DNA of 64,000 nt. Origin: Psychroserpens sp. Hel_I_66 (GTDB lineage Bacteria; Bacteroidota; Bacteroidia; Flavobacteriales; Flavobacteriaceae). Of this stretch, positions 7,965 through 15,548 are shown in pieces. Location: positions 1,798,001 through 1,862,000 of the forward strand of contig NZ_JUGU01000001.1 in assembly GCF_000799465.1 (NCBI RefSeq). Direction: 5' to 3'. The position numbers were made by a program, and so were the translations under genes. The notes under the pieces are model-generated. The model did not search any database, was not told the origin of the DNA, and was given only the letters and a program-made list of their open reading frames with translations. Within the stretch, counting starts at the first letter, position 1; every line of letters begins with the position of its first letter.

Positions 7965-8495
7965 TTATAATGATTTGTCTTTATTCTTTCTAATATTATC
8001 CACTTGATTTATAACTTCATAAAGGCGTCCATAAATTTCCCAAACATCATCGTATGTTGTTTTATAAAGTCTATTTGGATATTTTTTAATGTACGAAACA
8101 AAAGTTTTCTCTTCGTTGTTTTTTTGAGCAAAAGGTTTTTCTAATCTTTTCTCTATGAATTTTGCGAGATTACTAGCTTTTTTCTTTTCCCAATAGCCCA
8201 TTTTACTTTTTAAATCTCTTAATTCTGAACTACAAATTCGAAGCTCTTTTTTTATTACATCTCGATTTTCATCGTAATCATTTGTTAGATTATTGAGTCT
8301 GCCAGCTATTTGACGAATTGATTTTAAATGTCCCTTGATTCGTGTATCAAATATGTAACTTAACTTAAGTTTAGATAGTTCCGATTTAACAAATAATGCT
8401 ACAATCAAAGAAATAATTGTTATTCCAAAACCAACAATCTCAAGAACATTTGCCCAAGTATCTAATTCCCAATTTTTAAATAATTTTTCTAACAT
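7965..8495 (-). CDS. Cassette D, first gene: membrane-anchored coiled-coil protein
   Basis: A 176-residue protein. One membrane span lies at about residues 16-37 (NVLEIVGFGITIISLIVALFV); the rest is a charged helical cytoplasmic domain with repeated basic and acidic heptad-like segments (LRDLKSKMGYWEKKKASNLAKFIEKRL). No recognised family. The ATG lies about 30 bp from site E and the stop 2 bp before the next gene. Its architecture is close to the cassette B protein (one N-terminal span plus helical cytoplasmic tail), although I see no clear sequence similarity. Confidence 0.72.
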   Translation of the reverse strand: MLEKLFKNWELDTWANVLEIVGFGITIISLIVALFVKSELSKLKLSYIFDTRIKGHLKSIRQIAGRLNNLTNDYDENRDVIKKELRICSSELRDLKSKMGYWEKKKASNLAKFIEKRLEKPFAQKNNEEKTFVSYIKKYPNRLYKTTYDDVWEIYGRLYEVINQVDNIRKNKDKSL

Positions 8496-8524
8496 TAATT
8501 AATATTCGAATGTTTCTTTAGCCT

Positions 8525-8727
8525 TGTTGCTAACGGTCTTGTGTATGAAACGTAGCGGATAAATAAACGCTAACTTTTTGGATTTAGAACGAGCCGAATT
8601 TTTATTTTTTATGTTTAAATTTTACTTTATAAATATATAAAAATAAAAATTTGGCGTACTTTGTATATAAGCAAAAACCTCTCGGAAAGCCTATAATAGC
8701 TATGTTTTATACACGTTGCCACCTGCT
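8525..8727 (-). repeat. attC-like site E (long type)
   Basis: About 195 bp, structured like site C: a left arm GCTAACGGTCTTGTGTATG (8529-8547), a right arm TTTTATACACGTTGCC (8705-8720), and a long AT-rich inner hairpin (AATTTTTATTTTTTATG near 8596-8612 against AAATAAAAATTTGGC near 8641-8655). The inner arm CAGCAGGTGGCAAC matches its cassette start GTTACCTGCAAG only after a 3-base offset, the least perfect of the six pairs. The stop codon of the upstream DUF6236-like gene lies inside the site. Confidence 0.7.
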
Positions 8728-9747
8728 GGCTTTCCTCAGCCTCTTATCAACTAAAGCTAAATATTTCATTCCATTTTGATTTGGAATATCAGTATCATTT
8801 TCAATTTGAGTAGCAGCATATATTGCTCCAGCTAAAGCAGTTGCACCTCCAATTATAGCTCCATCTGTTCCAGCAGTAGCTAAACCAATTGAACTTGAAA
8901 CAATTCCGCACACAGTACCGAAAAAGACTTGACCAAATTTGCTTTCTCCCATTTTTGCACTTAGTTCCAATTTACTATGCTCTAAGTCTTTAATCGTTTC
9001 TATGAATAAAGGACTTTCTTCTTCTATATTTGGATTTAAAGCGATTAATTCGACTTTAGTTTTAAAAGCGTTCAAAATATCTCTATGCTTATCCTTAAAC
9101 TTTCTAAGTTGCATTAAATCAATATTTTCAGGAAATGGTATTAGTTGGTCTAAAATAGTTTCTCTTTTATGTTGTTCTTTCTGTTTGGTTTTAAAAACTT
9201 TCTTCGATTTTGTTGCGAGTGTAAACCGTTTGTAAAAAACATCGGTGGTTGGTAAATAATTGAGTTTTTTACCAACTACTGAAGCCAAGTATGTCATCAT
9301 TTCGTTAGCTGTCTTTTGCTCAACAATAAACCATTCGTAGTTTTCCCTTTCAGCTAAACCTATCTCTTCTAGGTGATTAAAGATTTCATTGTCAAATTTA
9401 TTTACGCTAATTCTTGGTCCATTAAGCCTAAATTTATTTTCATTTATTCTTCCATACCTACCTCTTTCAAATCTATGTAAACGTGACTGTAGTTTGAAAT
9501 TTTCACTTTTTGTATAATCTATAAAAGTTTTTGATAATTGGAATGGTTCATCTAAAACCTCCATTGGATTTATTGGAATTACTAATTCATTTTGAACCAA
9601 TTCTCGCATAAATGGTTCATAGTTTTTAGGTTCGTAAAAGTAGTTTTGAGGAACAATCGAACCTACTGTTTCATAATATAATAGAGAACGAGTTGTCCAA
9701 TCCGTTCTTGGAATATTTATGTAAGGATAGTATAATAAATTTTCCAT
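8707..9747 (-). CDS. DUF6236-like protein partnered with a SIR2-Argonaute
   Basis: A 346-residue protein. I start it at the ATG at 9747 (MENLLYYPYINIP), because the frame upstream only overlaps the end of the Argonaute gene and DUF6236-like proteins begin just before an LYYPY motif. The C-terminal part has a Gly/Ala-rich hydrophobic stretch (about 275-315, VFFGTVCGIVSSSIGLATAG and beyond) that could insert into a membrane. It starts 16 bp after the SIR2-Argonaute stop, so they form one operon in one cassette. The last codons (..KASRWQRV) lie within attC-like site E, so the C-terminus may have been altered by recombination. The role is unknown; a third component of the pAgo defence is plausible. 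Confidence 0.72.
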   Translation of the reverse strand: MENLLYYPYINIPRTDWTTRSLLYYETVGSIVPQNYFYEPKNYEPFMRELVQNELVIPINPMEVLDEPFQLSKTFIDYTKSENFKLQSRLHRFERGRYGRINENKFRLNGPRISVNKFDNEIFNHLEEIGLAERENYEWFIVEQKTANEMMTYLASVVGKKLNYLPTTDVFYKRFTLATKSKKVFKTKQKEQHKRETILDQLIPFPENIDLMQLRKFKDKHRDILNAFKTKVELIALNPNIEEESPLFIETIKDLEHSKLELSAKMGESKFGQVFFGTVCGIVSSSIGLATAGTDGAIIGGATALAGAIYAATQIENDTDIPNQNGMKYLALVDKRLRKASRWQRV

Positions 9748-9763
9748 AGTTTGGCTTTTTGTC

Positions 9764-12700
9764 TTATATAAATAATCTGTAATCATATGTTCTACCTTCA
9801 AATCTTGAAAGTAATTTTCCAATTCTCGCAATCTTATTTGATGAGTCGATAGTTGAAGGAAGCTTTGAGTATAAATCCAATGAATTCCAATTCATTTTAG
9901 TTAAGCTTAAAATTTCTGTTGAAATTAAGTCAATATTAGATTCTCCGTAATGCTTAGTTATTTTTACTGGTGCTGGGATACTTCTACCGCCTAAGTAGAA
10001 TTTATAATTCGGTTGTCGAACAGAAGGCACAATTCCGTGAGTCCATAATAGGGCAGTGTGTTTATTCGTTACAATACAGGTTCCTCTTGAAATGGGAAAC
10101 TTATCTACTTGTAATTCTTTATTATATACGCTCATTGCCACAAAACGTGCATCAGGTTCAAAACTGATTTCAATAAGGTCTATTTTTTTGATTCCAGCCT
10201 TATGTAAACTAGCTTTAATTCCGTCTATTTCATCTTGTGTAAACTTTGTTCTTTTGTGTATAACTACTCTTTCAGGAAGTTTATCTAGTGATTCGTAAAA
10301 CAGCTCTCTAATTGAAACTCCAAATTGAAAAGCATCTTTAAATGATAAAAAAGGATTGTTTTGCTTATCAAGGAAATAGTTGTCGATTTTAGATAACTTA
10401 TATTTTAAACCCTGACCGTTTGAATCATAAATGTGACTACAACCAATAACAATTTCTGATTTATCTTTTATTTTTGAAATACTATACCCAATTCCAGCAT
10501 ATGCTGTGTTTTTTTCCTGATTATTTAAAATCCAAGGTGTTCTTAAAGATTTCACATAAAATGATAATGATAACCACCAATTAATCTGACAAGTTAAATT
10601 GTCTTCTAATGTTTTCTCTCTAATTAATTGTGTCGCAATTCCTTTTGAAGCAGCAAATGCTTTTACATAATCGTGTAAGTCAAAACTTTCTTCTTTGTTT
10701 ACAAAACTTTCAAAATTTTGCCATTCGTTTGGAATAAAAATAACGATTGTACTTTGACTTTGGGTATTCGCTATTTGTTCAATTTTTGAAGTTATAAGTC
10801 TAGCGAGTTTAATTGCATTTTCGTGTGCTTCAAGTTCATTTTCACCTCTAAAATCAATATCCAACCAACTTCCATCATTCTCAAAGTATGGAATGTTTAA
10901 GGGAATATTATAAATTGATGAAAAGCCTGGGTAATCTATTAAGTAATCAGGGTTTATATTGTCAGTTGAGTGTTTTGTTTGTAGTTGGGAAAGAAAGGCA
11001 TAAAACTTATTTGAATATTTTCCTCCACAAATAACAGATAAGTTTATTTCATTAGATAAGATTAATCCATTTAGATTAACATCATAAGGACGATTATTTA
11101 CTAAACCTCTCATTGGATGGTAATCTTTGAACTCCATATCTGATGAAATGTTACGGAAAACAAGTTGTGGTTCTAAAAATTGAACACCTTTAAATTGAGT
11201 TTGTCTATTATCGTATTCTTTTGGTGCGTAACCTCTAAATTTAGGGTCTAGAACATTTATTTCTCCAAACGCTGTACTTGAAGATATTTGAAATTCAAGA
11301 CCACTACCAGATTGAAGCGGATATTCAAATTTTATTCTAGGTTTATTAAATAAAAGCTTATTCCAGTTTTCTAATATTTCGTCATACTTATTGTTATATA
11401 ATTTCTCTAAGTTGTATTTACTAATAGTTAGTTTGTCTGTTTTTGAAATTTCTTGGTCAGAGGTTAAGTTTATTGTTGGTGTAAAAGTTAAGTAGCCAAA
11501 GCTTTTGTTTTTATCAAAGTAAAATGAAAGAAATAACGCTTTATGAATTTTGATGCTTTTATATTCACTTTCATTTGAAGTCAACCATATTTTATTTTTA
11601 TTATTGGTGGAAATTCTTTTGTCATTGGCAAAATGTTTCAAAATTGCTTGCAGCATTAAAGACTTGAAAGCTGATACATTTTCTACATCAAACTTACTTA
11701 TAGATTCTCTTTTAATATCACTTTTTAAAAGACCATTAAATGCCTTTGAAATATCGGTTAGTGTTCCAATTGCAAATACTTTTCTTTTAAAGGGAACTGC
11801 ACAAATATTATTTGCTTGGCAAATGGTTTTTAAAAAACTCCAAGGTTTTTCATCCTTATAGTCAATTTCAAATTGAAATATCTCTTTTGGAAAAACAACA
11901 GGGTGTAAATTACTTTTAATATATTTCCCTGTATTTGAAAAATTTAAATGAAACTCTGTTTTTAAATACTCTTCATTTTCTGAGCTTTCAAGTGCATTTT
12001 GAATTTCTTGTGAAAGAGAATCATTATCCTCAAATGCTGATTTAGCTAAATGAATTATAGTCTTATCAAATCCGTCTGTTGTTACGTAATGAGCTTCTCT
12101 TCCAGAATCTCGAACAGTTCTAAGCAACCTAGCTACTTCGTCCGATATTTCACTTCCATAACCACACCAATACAATCTTCCAGCCCCTTTTCGAGTAAAA
12201 GCTTTTGTTAATGCGTCCATTAAAGATTTATCTCTTCCACTATAACCAGTAATTATCAAATTTTTATCTAGATGATAATTAGATAGATTTTCAATAAACA
12301 CTTCATTTTGTGAATCTAACTCTTCTACTGTGTTTTTTAATGAACTGAATTTATAATCACCGTGAAGAGCGATTGCAAGAAGTTCTTTATTGCTTTGATT
12401 CCGATAGATTCTGTCTACATTATCTAGATTTATTTCTATTGGTGTCAGCTTGTTCTGATGAGCTGAACGAACAATAAGTCCGTCAAAATTAGTAGTCCAA
12501 ACAGACTTGATGATATTATGCTCTGCAAGTAAGCATAATAGTTTATATCCAATATAGGGCTCTTTATTTTCTATTAGACTTAAAAAGTATTTTCTTCTAT
12601 CATCACTAATTGGATATGCCTTTTCTGCAAAAAAGGAATATTCTTCATTAGAGTCTAATTCAGGATATTCTCCTTGACTATCCAGCCATTTTTGTATGCT

Positions 12701-12922
12701 TTTTCTAACAGAATCCTCTTTGTAATTTTTATAATAATCAGATGCGTTTATATTCTTAGAGAGATAAATGTCTTTTTTCCATTCCCAAATACAGTCATAT
12801 GCAGATTGAATTCCTGAACTTATTGAAGCACCAGCTCCTAACAAGATTGAATGAGGAACATCAGTATTTCTTTTAAAAGACCTTAAAAAAGCATCATAAT
12901 CTAGTCTTAATTCTTCTGTCAT
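9764..12922 (-). CDS. SIR2-APAZ-Argonaute fusion (short prokaryotic Argonaute, SPARSA-like)
   Basis: A 1052-residue single-chain defence protein. The N-terminal SIR2 domain has LLGAGAS (27-33), TTNFDG (143-148, Asn145), LHGDY (186-190, His187) and GYSGRD (226-231), so the NAD-hydrolysing residues look intact. The middle (about 320-650) should be the APAZ region. The C-terminus is MID-PIWI: GIGYS at about 810-814 stands where active Argonautes have GIDxS, and a full DEDX set is not visible, so slicing is probably lost. In this family guide-directed target recognition triggers NAD depletion and abortive infection. Fusion of SIR2-APAZ with pAgo in one chain fits the S1A clade. The ATG is about 25 bp from site F. 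It is the longest cassette gene and shares the cassette with a DUF6236-like partner. Confidence 0.87.
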   Translation of the reverse strand: MTEELRLDYDAFLRSFKRNTDVPHSILLGAGASISSGIQSAYDCIWEWKKDIYLSKNINASDYYKNYKEDSVRKSIQKWLDSQGEYPELDSNEEYSFFAEKAYPISDDRRKYFLSLIENKEPYIGYKLLCLLAEHNIIKSVWTTNFDGLIVRSAHQNKLTPIEINLDNVDRIYRNQSNKELLAIALHGDYKFSSLKNTVEELDSQNEVFIENLSNYHLDKNLIITGYSGRDKSLMDALTKAFTRKGAGRLYWCGYGSEISDEVARLLRTVRDSGREAHYVTTDGFDKTIIHLAKSAFEDNDSLSQEIQNALESSENEEYLKTEFHLNFSNTGKYIKSNLHPVVFPKEIFQFEIDYKDEKPWSFLKTICQANNICAVPFKRKVFAIGTLTDISKAFNGLLKSDIKRESISKFDVENVSAFKSLMLQAILKHFANDKRISTNNKNKIWLTSNESEYKSIKIHKALFLSFYFDKNKSFGYLTFTPTINLTSDQEISKTDKLTISKYNLEKLYNNKYDEILENWNKLLFNKPRIKFEYPLQSGSGLEFQISSSTAFGEINVLDPKFRGYAPKEYDNRQTQFKGVQFLEPQLVFRNISSDMEFKDYHPMRGLVNNRPYDVNLNGLILSNEINLSVICGGKYSNKFYAFLSQLQTKHSTDNINPDYLIDYPGFSSIYNIPLNIPYFENDGSWLDIDFRGENELEAHENAIKLARLITSKIEQIANTQSQSTIVIFIPNEWQNFESFVNKEESFDLHDYVKAFAASKGIATQLIREKTLEDNLTCQINWWLSLSFYVKSLRTPWILNNQEKNTAYAGIGYSISKIKDKSEIVIGCSHIYDSNGQGLKYKLSKIDNYFLDKQNNPFLSFKDAFQFGVSIRELFYESLDKLPERVVIHKRTKFTQDEIDGIKASLHKAGIKKIDLIEISFEPDARFVAMSVYNKELQVDKFPISRGTCIVTNKHTALLWTHGIVPSVRQPNYKFYLGGRSIPAPVKITKHYGESNIDLISTEILSLTKMNWNSLDLYSKLPSTIDSSNKIARIGKLLSRFEGRTYDYRLFI

Positions 12923-12942
12923 TCAGTTTGTTTTTTTTAGCT

Positions 12943-13083
12943 TGCAGGTAACGTTGTTGTATATGGTTTGTTGCGTGTTTTTAGCACTTAATTTAGTAAG
13001 TAATTACCGAGCAAGAAAGTCCGCGAGGACTTTCACAAGTAGGCAAGAAGCCAGCAATAAATTATATACGGTGTTGTAAGGCG
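12943..13083 (-). repeat. attC-like site F
   Basis: About 135 bp. The arms are GGTAACGTTGTTGTATATGG (12947-12966, nearly identical to site D) and TATATACGGTGTTGTAAGG (13063-13081). The inner hairpin GAAAGTCC (13015-13022), GCGA loop, GGACTTTC (13027-13034) carries a paired A-to-G and T-to-C change relative to sites A and D, which keeps the stem. The inner arm CCTTACAAC is an exact complement of the first bases of the last cassette, GTTGTAAG (complement of 14133-14140). Confidence 0.77.
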
Positions 13084-14112
13084 TTATTTATCACTTTGGT
13101 TAAATGGATTTTGATTGAATCTAAAAGAAATAGATATAAAAGGATTTAGTTTATATAATTCTTCGTGAAGCTGGTCTTTGTTCAAGTTTTCAGTTATTAT
13201 TTGTCCTTCTTCATATTGTCCTAACAAGACGTTTTGCTTATGAGCAACTAATCCAATATGTATTCTTAAATTTTGATTATAAGAAATTGTTGGGCTTAAA
13301 AATACTGTTGGACTTTCAAAATCAAAACCAAGACCTCCAGAAAGTCCGATATTCCAAGGTTTATTTATAGATTTTGTTGGCATCCAAGTGAAAAATATTG
13401 ATGGTGCAAAATTCATTGATTTTCGGTTATTCGTTTTAGTAATGGAATAAACTGAATCCATTTCTTTAGCATAAAAAATATTTTCTTTATTAAATCCTTG
13501 TGTTATAAATGAAAATCCATATGAAACTTGCCATTGACCTCTTGATTCTGTTGAATAAATTTGTGTCCACTTTAAAGTCTTACCATCTTCATTAGTTCGA
13601 GTTATTACAACTTCCAATTGTTCTCCACGTTTAAGACTACCTTCCCAAATCTTATTTTTTGTTAATTCAATTATTGCTTTTGCGTCTTTGAGATGACTTT
13701 TTAAGCATCCTTCATCTGTGGTATCTCTTTCGACAAGGACTTTTTCTATTTCCTTAATTCTTTTTCTAATATCTTTTAGTTTTGAAGATAGTTCTTCTTC
13801 ATTATCAAGTTCATAAATTTCATAAACCTCTGTAATAAAACCTGCACACATTGTCATTCCACCTCCAGTTGTTTCAATTTCTTTAGCTTCTGAAGGAATA
13901 ATTAACTCTTCTATTGGAATTGCTTTTTTGGTGATGCTGATATTGTATTCTTTTAAAGGTATTTTATTATCTATTGATATTTCAAAGGTTTTGTTATGAA
14001 TAACAGTCCTTTTTTGAGTTTCGTTGATTGTTTTAGACAAATCAATTGTGTGTGATTGACTAAATACTGATATTGAAATCAGTTGAATCAGAATTACAAT
14101 TTTTAGTTTCAT
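13084..14112 (-). CDS. Cassette F: secreted or outer-membrane protein of unknown function
   Basis: A 342-residue protein with a clear signal peptide (about 1-19, KIVILIQLISISVFSQ), a short coiled coil (about 100-125) and a C-terminal half rich in alternating beta-strand segments with aromatic ends (WQVSYGFSFITQGF, FAPSIFFTWMP, ISISFRFNQNPF), suggesting a small outer-membrane beta-barrel. Two Cys (about 90 and 136) may pair. No family recognised. It is the only gene of the first cassette: its stop almost touches site F and its ATG is 20 bp from the boundary at 14140. A surface protein next to phage-defence cargo could alter phage adsorption, but this is speculation. Confidence 0.73.
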   Translation of the reverse strand: MKLKIVILIQLISISVFSQSHTIDLSKTINETQKRTVIHNKTFEISIDNKIPLKEYNISITKKAIPIEELIIPSEAKEIETTGGGMTMCAGFITEVYEIYELDNEEELSSKLKDIRKRIKEIEKVLVERDTTDEGCLKSHLKDAKAIIELTKNKIWEGSLKRGEQLEVVITRTNEDGKTLKWTQIYSTESRGQWQVSYGFSFITQGFNKENIFYAKEMDSVYSITKTNNRKSMNFAPSIFFTWMPTKSINKPWNIGLSGGLGFDFESPTVFLSPTISYNQNLRIHIGLVAHKQNVLLGQYEEGQIITENLNKDQLHEELYKLNPFISISFRFNQNPFNQSDK

Positions 14113-14137
14113 ATTATGGTTGTTTTTAATGACTTAC

Positions 14138-14166
14138 AACAATTAGATATAGACAATTACCTATAT
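14138..14166 (-). other. Proximal boundary of the cassette array with tandem 14-bp repeat (attI-like)
   Basis: The first cassette begins at CTTACAAC (14133-14140). Immediately outside are two adjacent 14-bp direct repeats, ACAATTAGATATAG (14139-14152) and ACAATTACCTATAT (14153-14166), agreeing at 11 of 14 positions. Integron attI sites lack the attC palindrome and often contain direct repeats bound by the integrase, so this is where an attI-like site would sit. No promoter or integrase gene follows on the right side, so it could also be a remnant. Confidence 0.4.
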
Positions 14167-14587
14167 CCATTTTATATAAATCATAAACTGTTTGTTTATG
14201 ATTTCATTTTATTCAGCATACAAGAAACTGAAAATAAACGAAATATCATATACGTAGTTCTACGTAATTATTTGTTAATAAAAAAGCATTTATAAATTAC
14301 CTTATACTCAATTAAGGTGATTTTTATTTTTCAAATGGAAATTTTCAAATATGATTAGAGTGATTTTTTTCCTTTAAATTGGTCTAAATGCTTGTTCATT
14401 TCTGTGCATAGTGTATAAAATCTTCTAACCTTTAATCAAGACGAGTCAAATTTTCCTATCCTCTAAAAAAAGACACTTAACTAGCAATTTGCTAAATAAG
14501 AATTTCCAACATAATAACATTTCTTTAATTTTATATTTTAACTTTTTATAAATAAGTAATTTTATACATCTATTTCCGCATAAAAAA
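14167..14587. other. Gene-free stretch upstream of the array
   Basis: No convincing gene; the reading frame at 14446-14703 only mirrors the PLD gene end. It holds two perfect hairpins, AAATCATAAAC (14178-14188) with GTTTATGATTT (14194-14204), and TACGTAG (14251-14257) with CTACGTA (14260-14266). Since all cassette genes point left, this is where a shared promoter for the array should be, but I see no clear flavobacterial -33/-7 pair. Confidence 0.4.
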
Positions 14588-15499
14588 TTAATATAAAATA
14601 GGATTAGCCATACTGGTTTTACCATTTGAAGTCTTTCCTGTTTTATGACAATAATTTTCAGGAAAATCATAATTTTCAAACTGAACCCATGTTCTATAAG
14701 CATTATATGAAAATGGTCGCTCTGGGTTATAAGAAATCTCTTCGCCAGTTCTTATACAATAACCCACTTTTTGATTATAAGGTTTAAAATCCACGTTTTC
14801 ATTCTTTATTCTAGTTTCAGAAACCAATTCAGGATCTCTTTCCAACCTCTTTTGTGATCTAGTTTTCAATACAGGAACTACATCTTTATCATCTAAGCTA
14901 ATAACATCTATATCTTGATAAACAACACGCTCATATTCTTTATTACTTGGATCGAAAGTTTCAAATAGATCTAATAAAACTTCTGACCTTAGATAATTTT
15001 TGCTTAAACCTAACAATGCCTTTTTAAATACAGGACGCTTTATATATATACAATGAGCGCTTTCTTCTAATAGAAAAAAATGATGGTCTTTATGTTCTTG
15101 ATACACTTTTTCGGTTAACGCTAATTTAGAGAAAGCCACTCCATATTCTACGTTATTTTCAGCAGAGTAATCATATAAATTCATTGAAGTAATAATACCA
15201 TCAGACTCATTAATGTAACTTTTTGCATGAAGTCTTGGCTCGTAAATAATGGATACGTTTGGAAAAGATTTAAAATACTCTAAGTCTTCACTTTTCATAC
15301 TACGGTAAAAATTATCTTCATTTTTACCAAATAAGATTTGAAGATAAATAGAGGGATCATTTTTAATTAAATTAAACCGTTCTTTAAAATGATCGTCTAG
15401 CTTTATGTATGGTGACGTAATAATAATAAACTTTTTCGCATTTGTTATAATACCATCAATAGCGTTGTTAAGGCTGTCTCCTGTTAAAAATGTACTCAT
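14588..15499 (-). CDS. Phospholipase D-like domain protein (HKD family), RM-linked
   Basis: A 303-residue protein. An HKD-type motif is present: HAKSYI at about residues 111-116, followed by SMN and a downstream Glu (SAENNVEYG). Only one copy is visible, so it would act as a dimer, like the Nuc-type nucleases. The segment KFIIITSPYIKLDD near the N-terminus is typical of PLD-fold proteins. The C-terminal 60 residues contain paired Cys/His (CIRTGEEI, CHKTGKT) that may bind zinc. It lies 49 bp after hsdR on the same strand, so it probably belongs to the restriction locus as an additional nuclease or a passenger defence gene. Confidence 0.78.
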   Translation of the reverse strand: MSTFLTGDSLNNAIDGIITNAKKFIIITSPYIKLDDHFKERFNLIKNDPSIYLQILFGKNEDNFYRSMKSEDLEYFKSFPNVSIIYEPRLHAKSYINESDGIITSMNLYDYSAENNVEYGVAFSKLALTEKVYQEHKDHHFFLLEESAHCIYIKRPVFKKALLGLSKNYLRSEVLLDLFETFDPSNKEYERVVYQDIDVISLDDKDVVPVLKTRSQKRLERDPELVSETRIKNENVDFKPYNQKVGYCIRTGEEISYNPERPFSYNAYRTWVQFENYDFPENYCHKTGKTSNGKTSMANPILY

Positions 15500-15548
15500 T
15501 GTAAGTTATCGATTTGGTTTTGTTAAGGTTTGTTTGTTTCTATTTTAA

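Noticed and set aside
9748..9831. N-terminal extension of the DUF6236-like gene
   Set aside because: The 28 codons overlap the Argonaute gene end and lack family likeness; the ATG at 9747 precedes the LYYPY motif.
9764..12922. Thoeris ThsA or a plain SIR2 effector
   Set aside because: The C-terminal third is a clear MID-PIWI Argonaute domain, and no TIR partner is present.
14446..14703. 85-residue gene upstream of the array
   Set aside because: It overlaps the end of the PLD-family gene on the same strand in another frame, with no family likeness.
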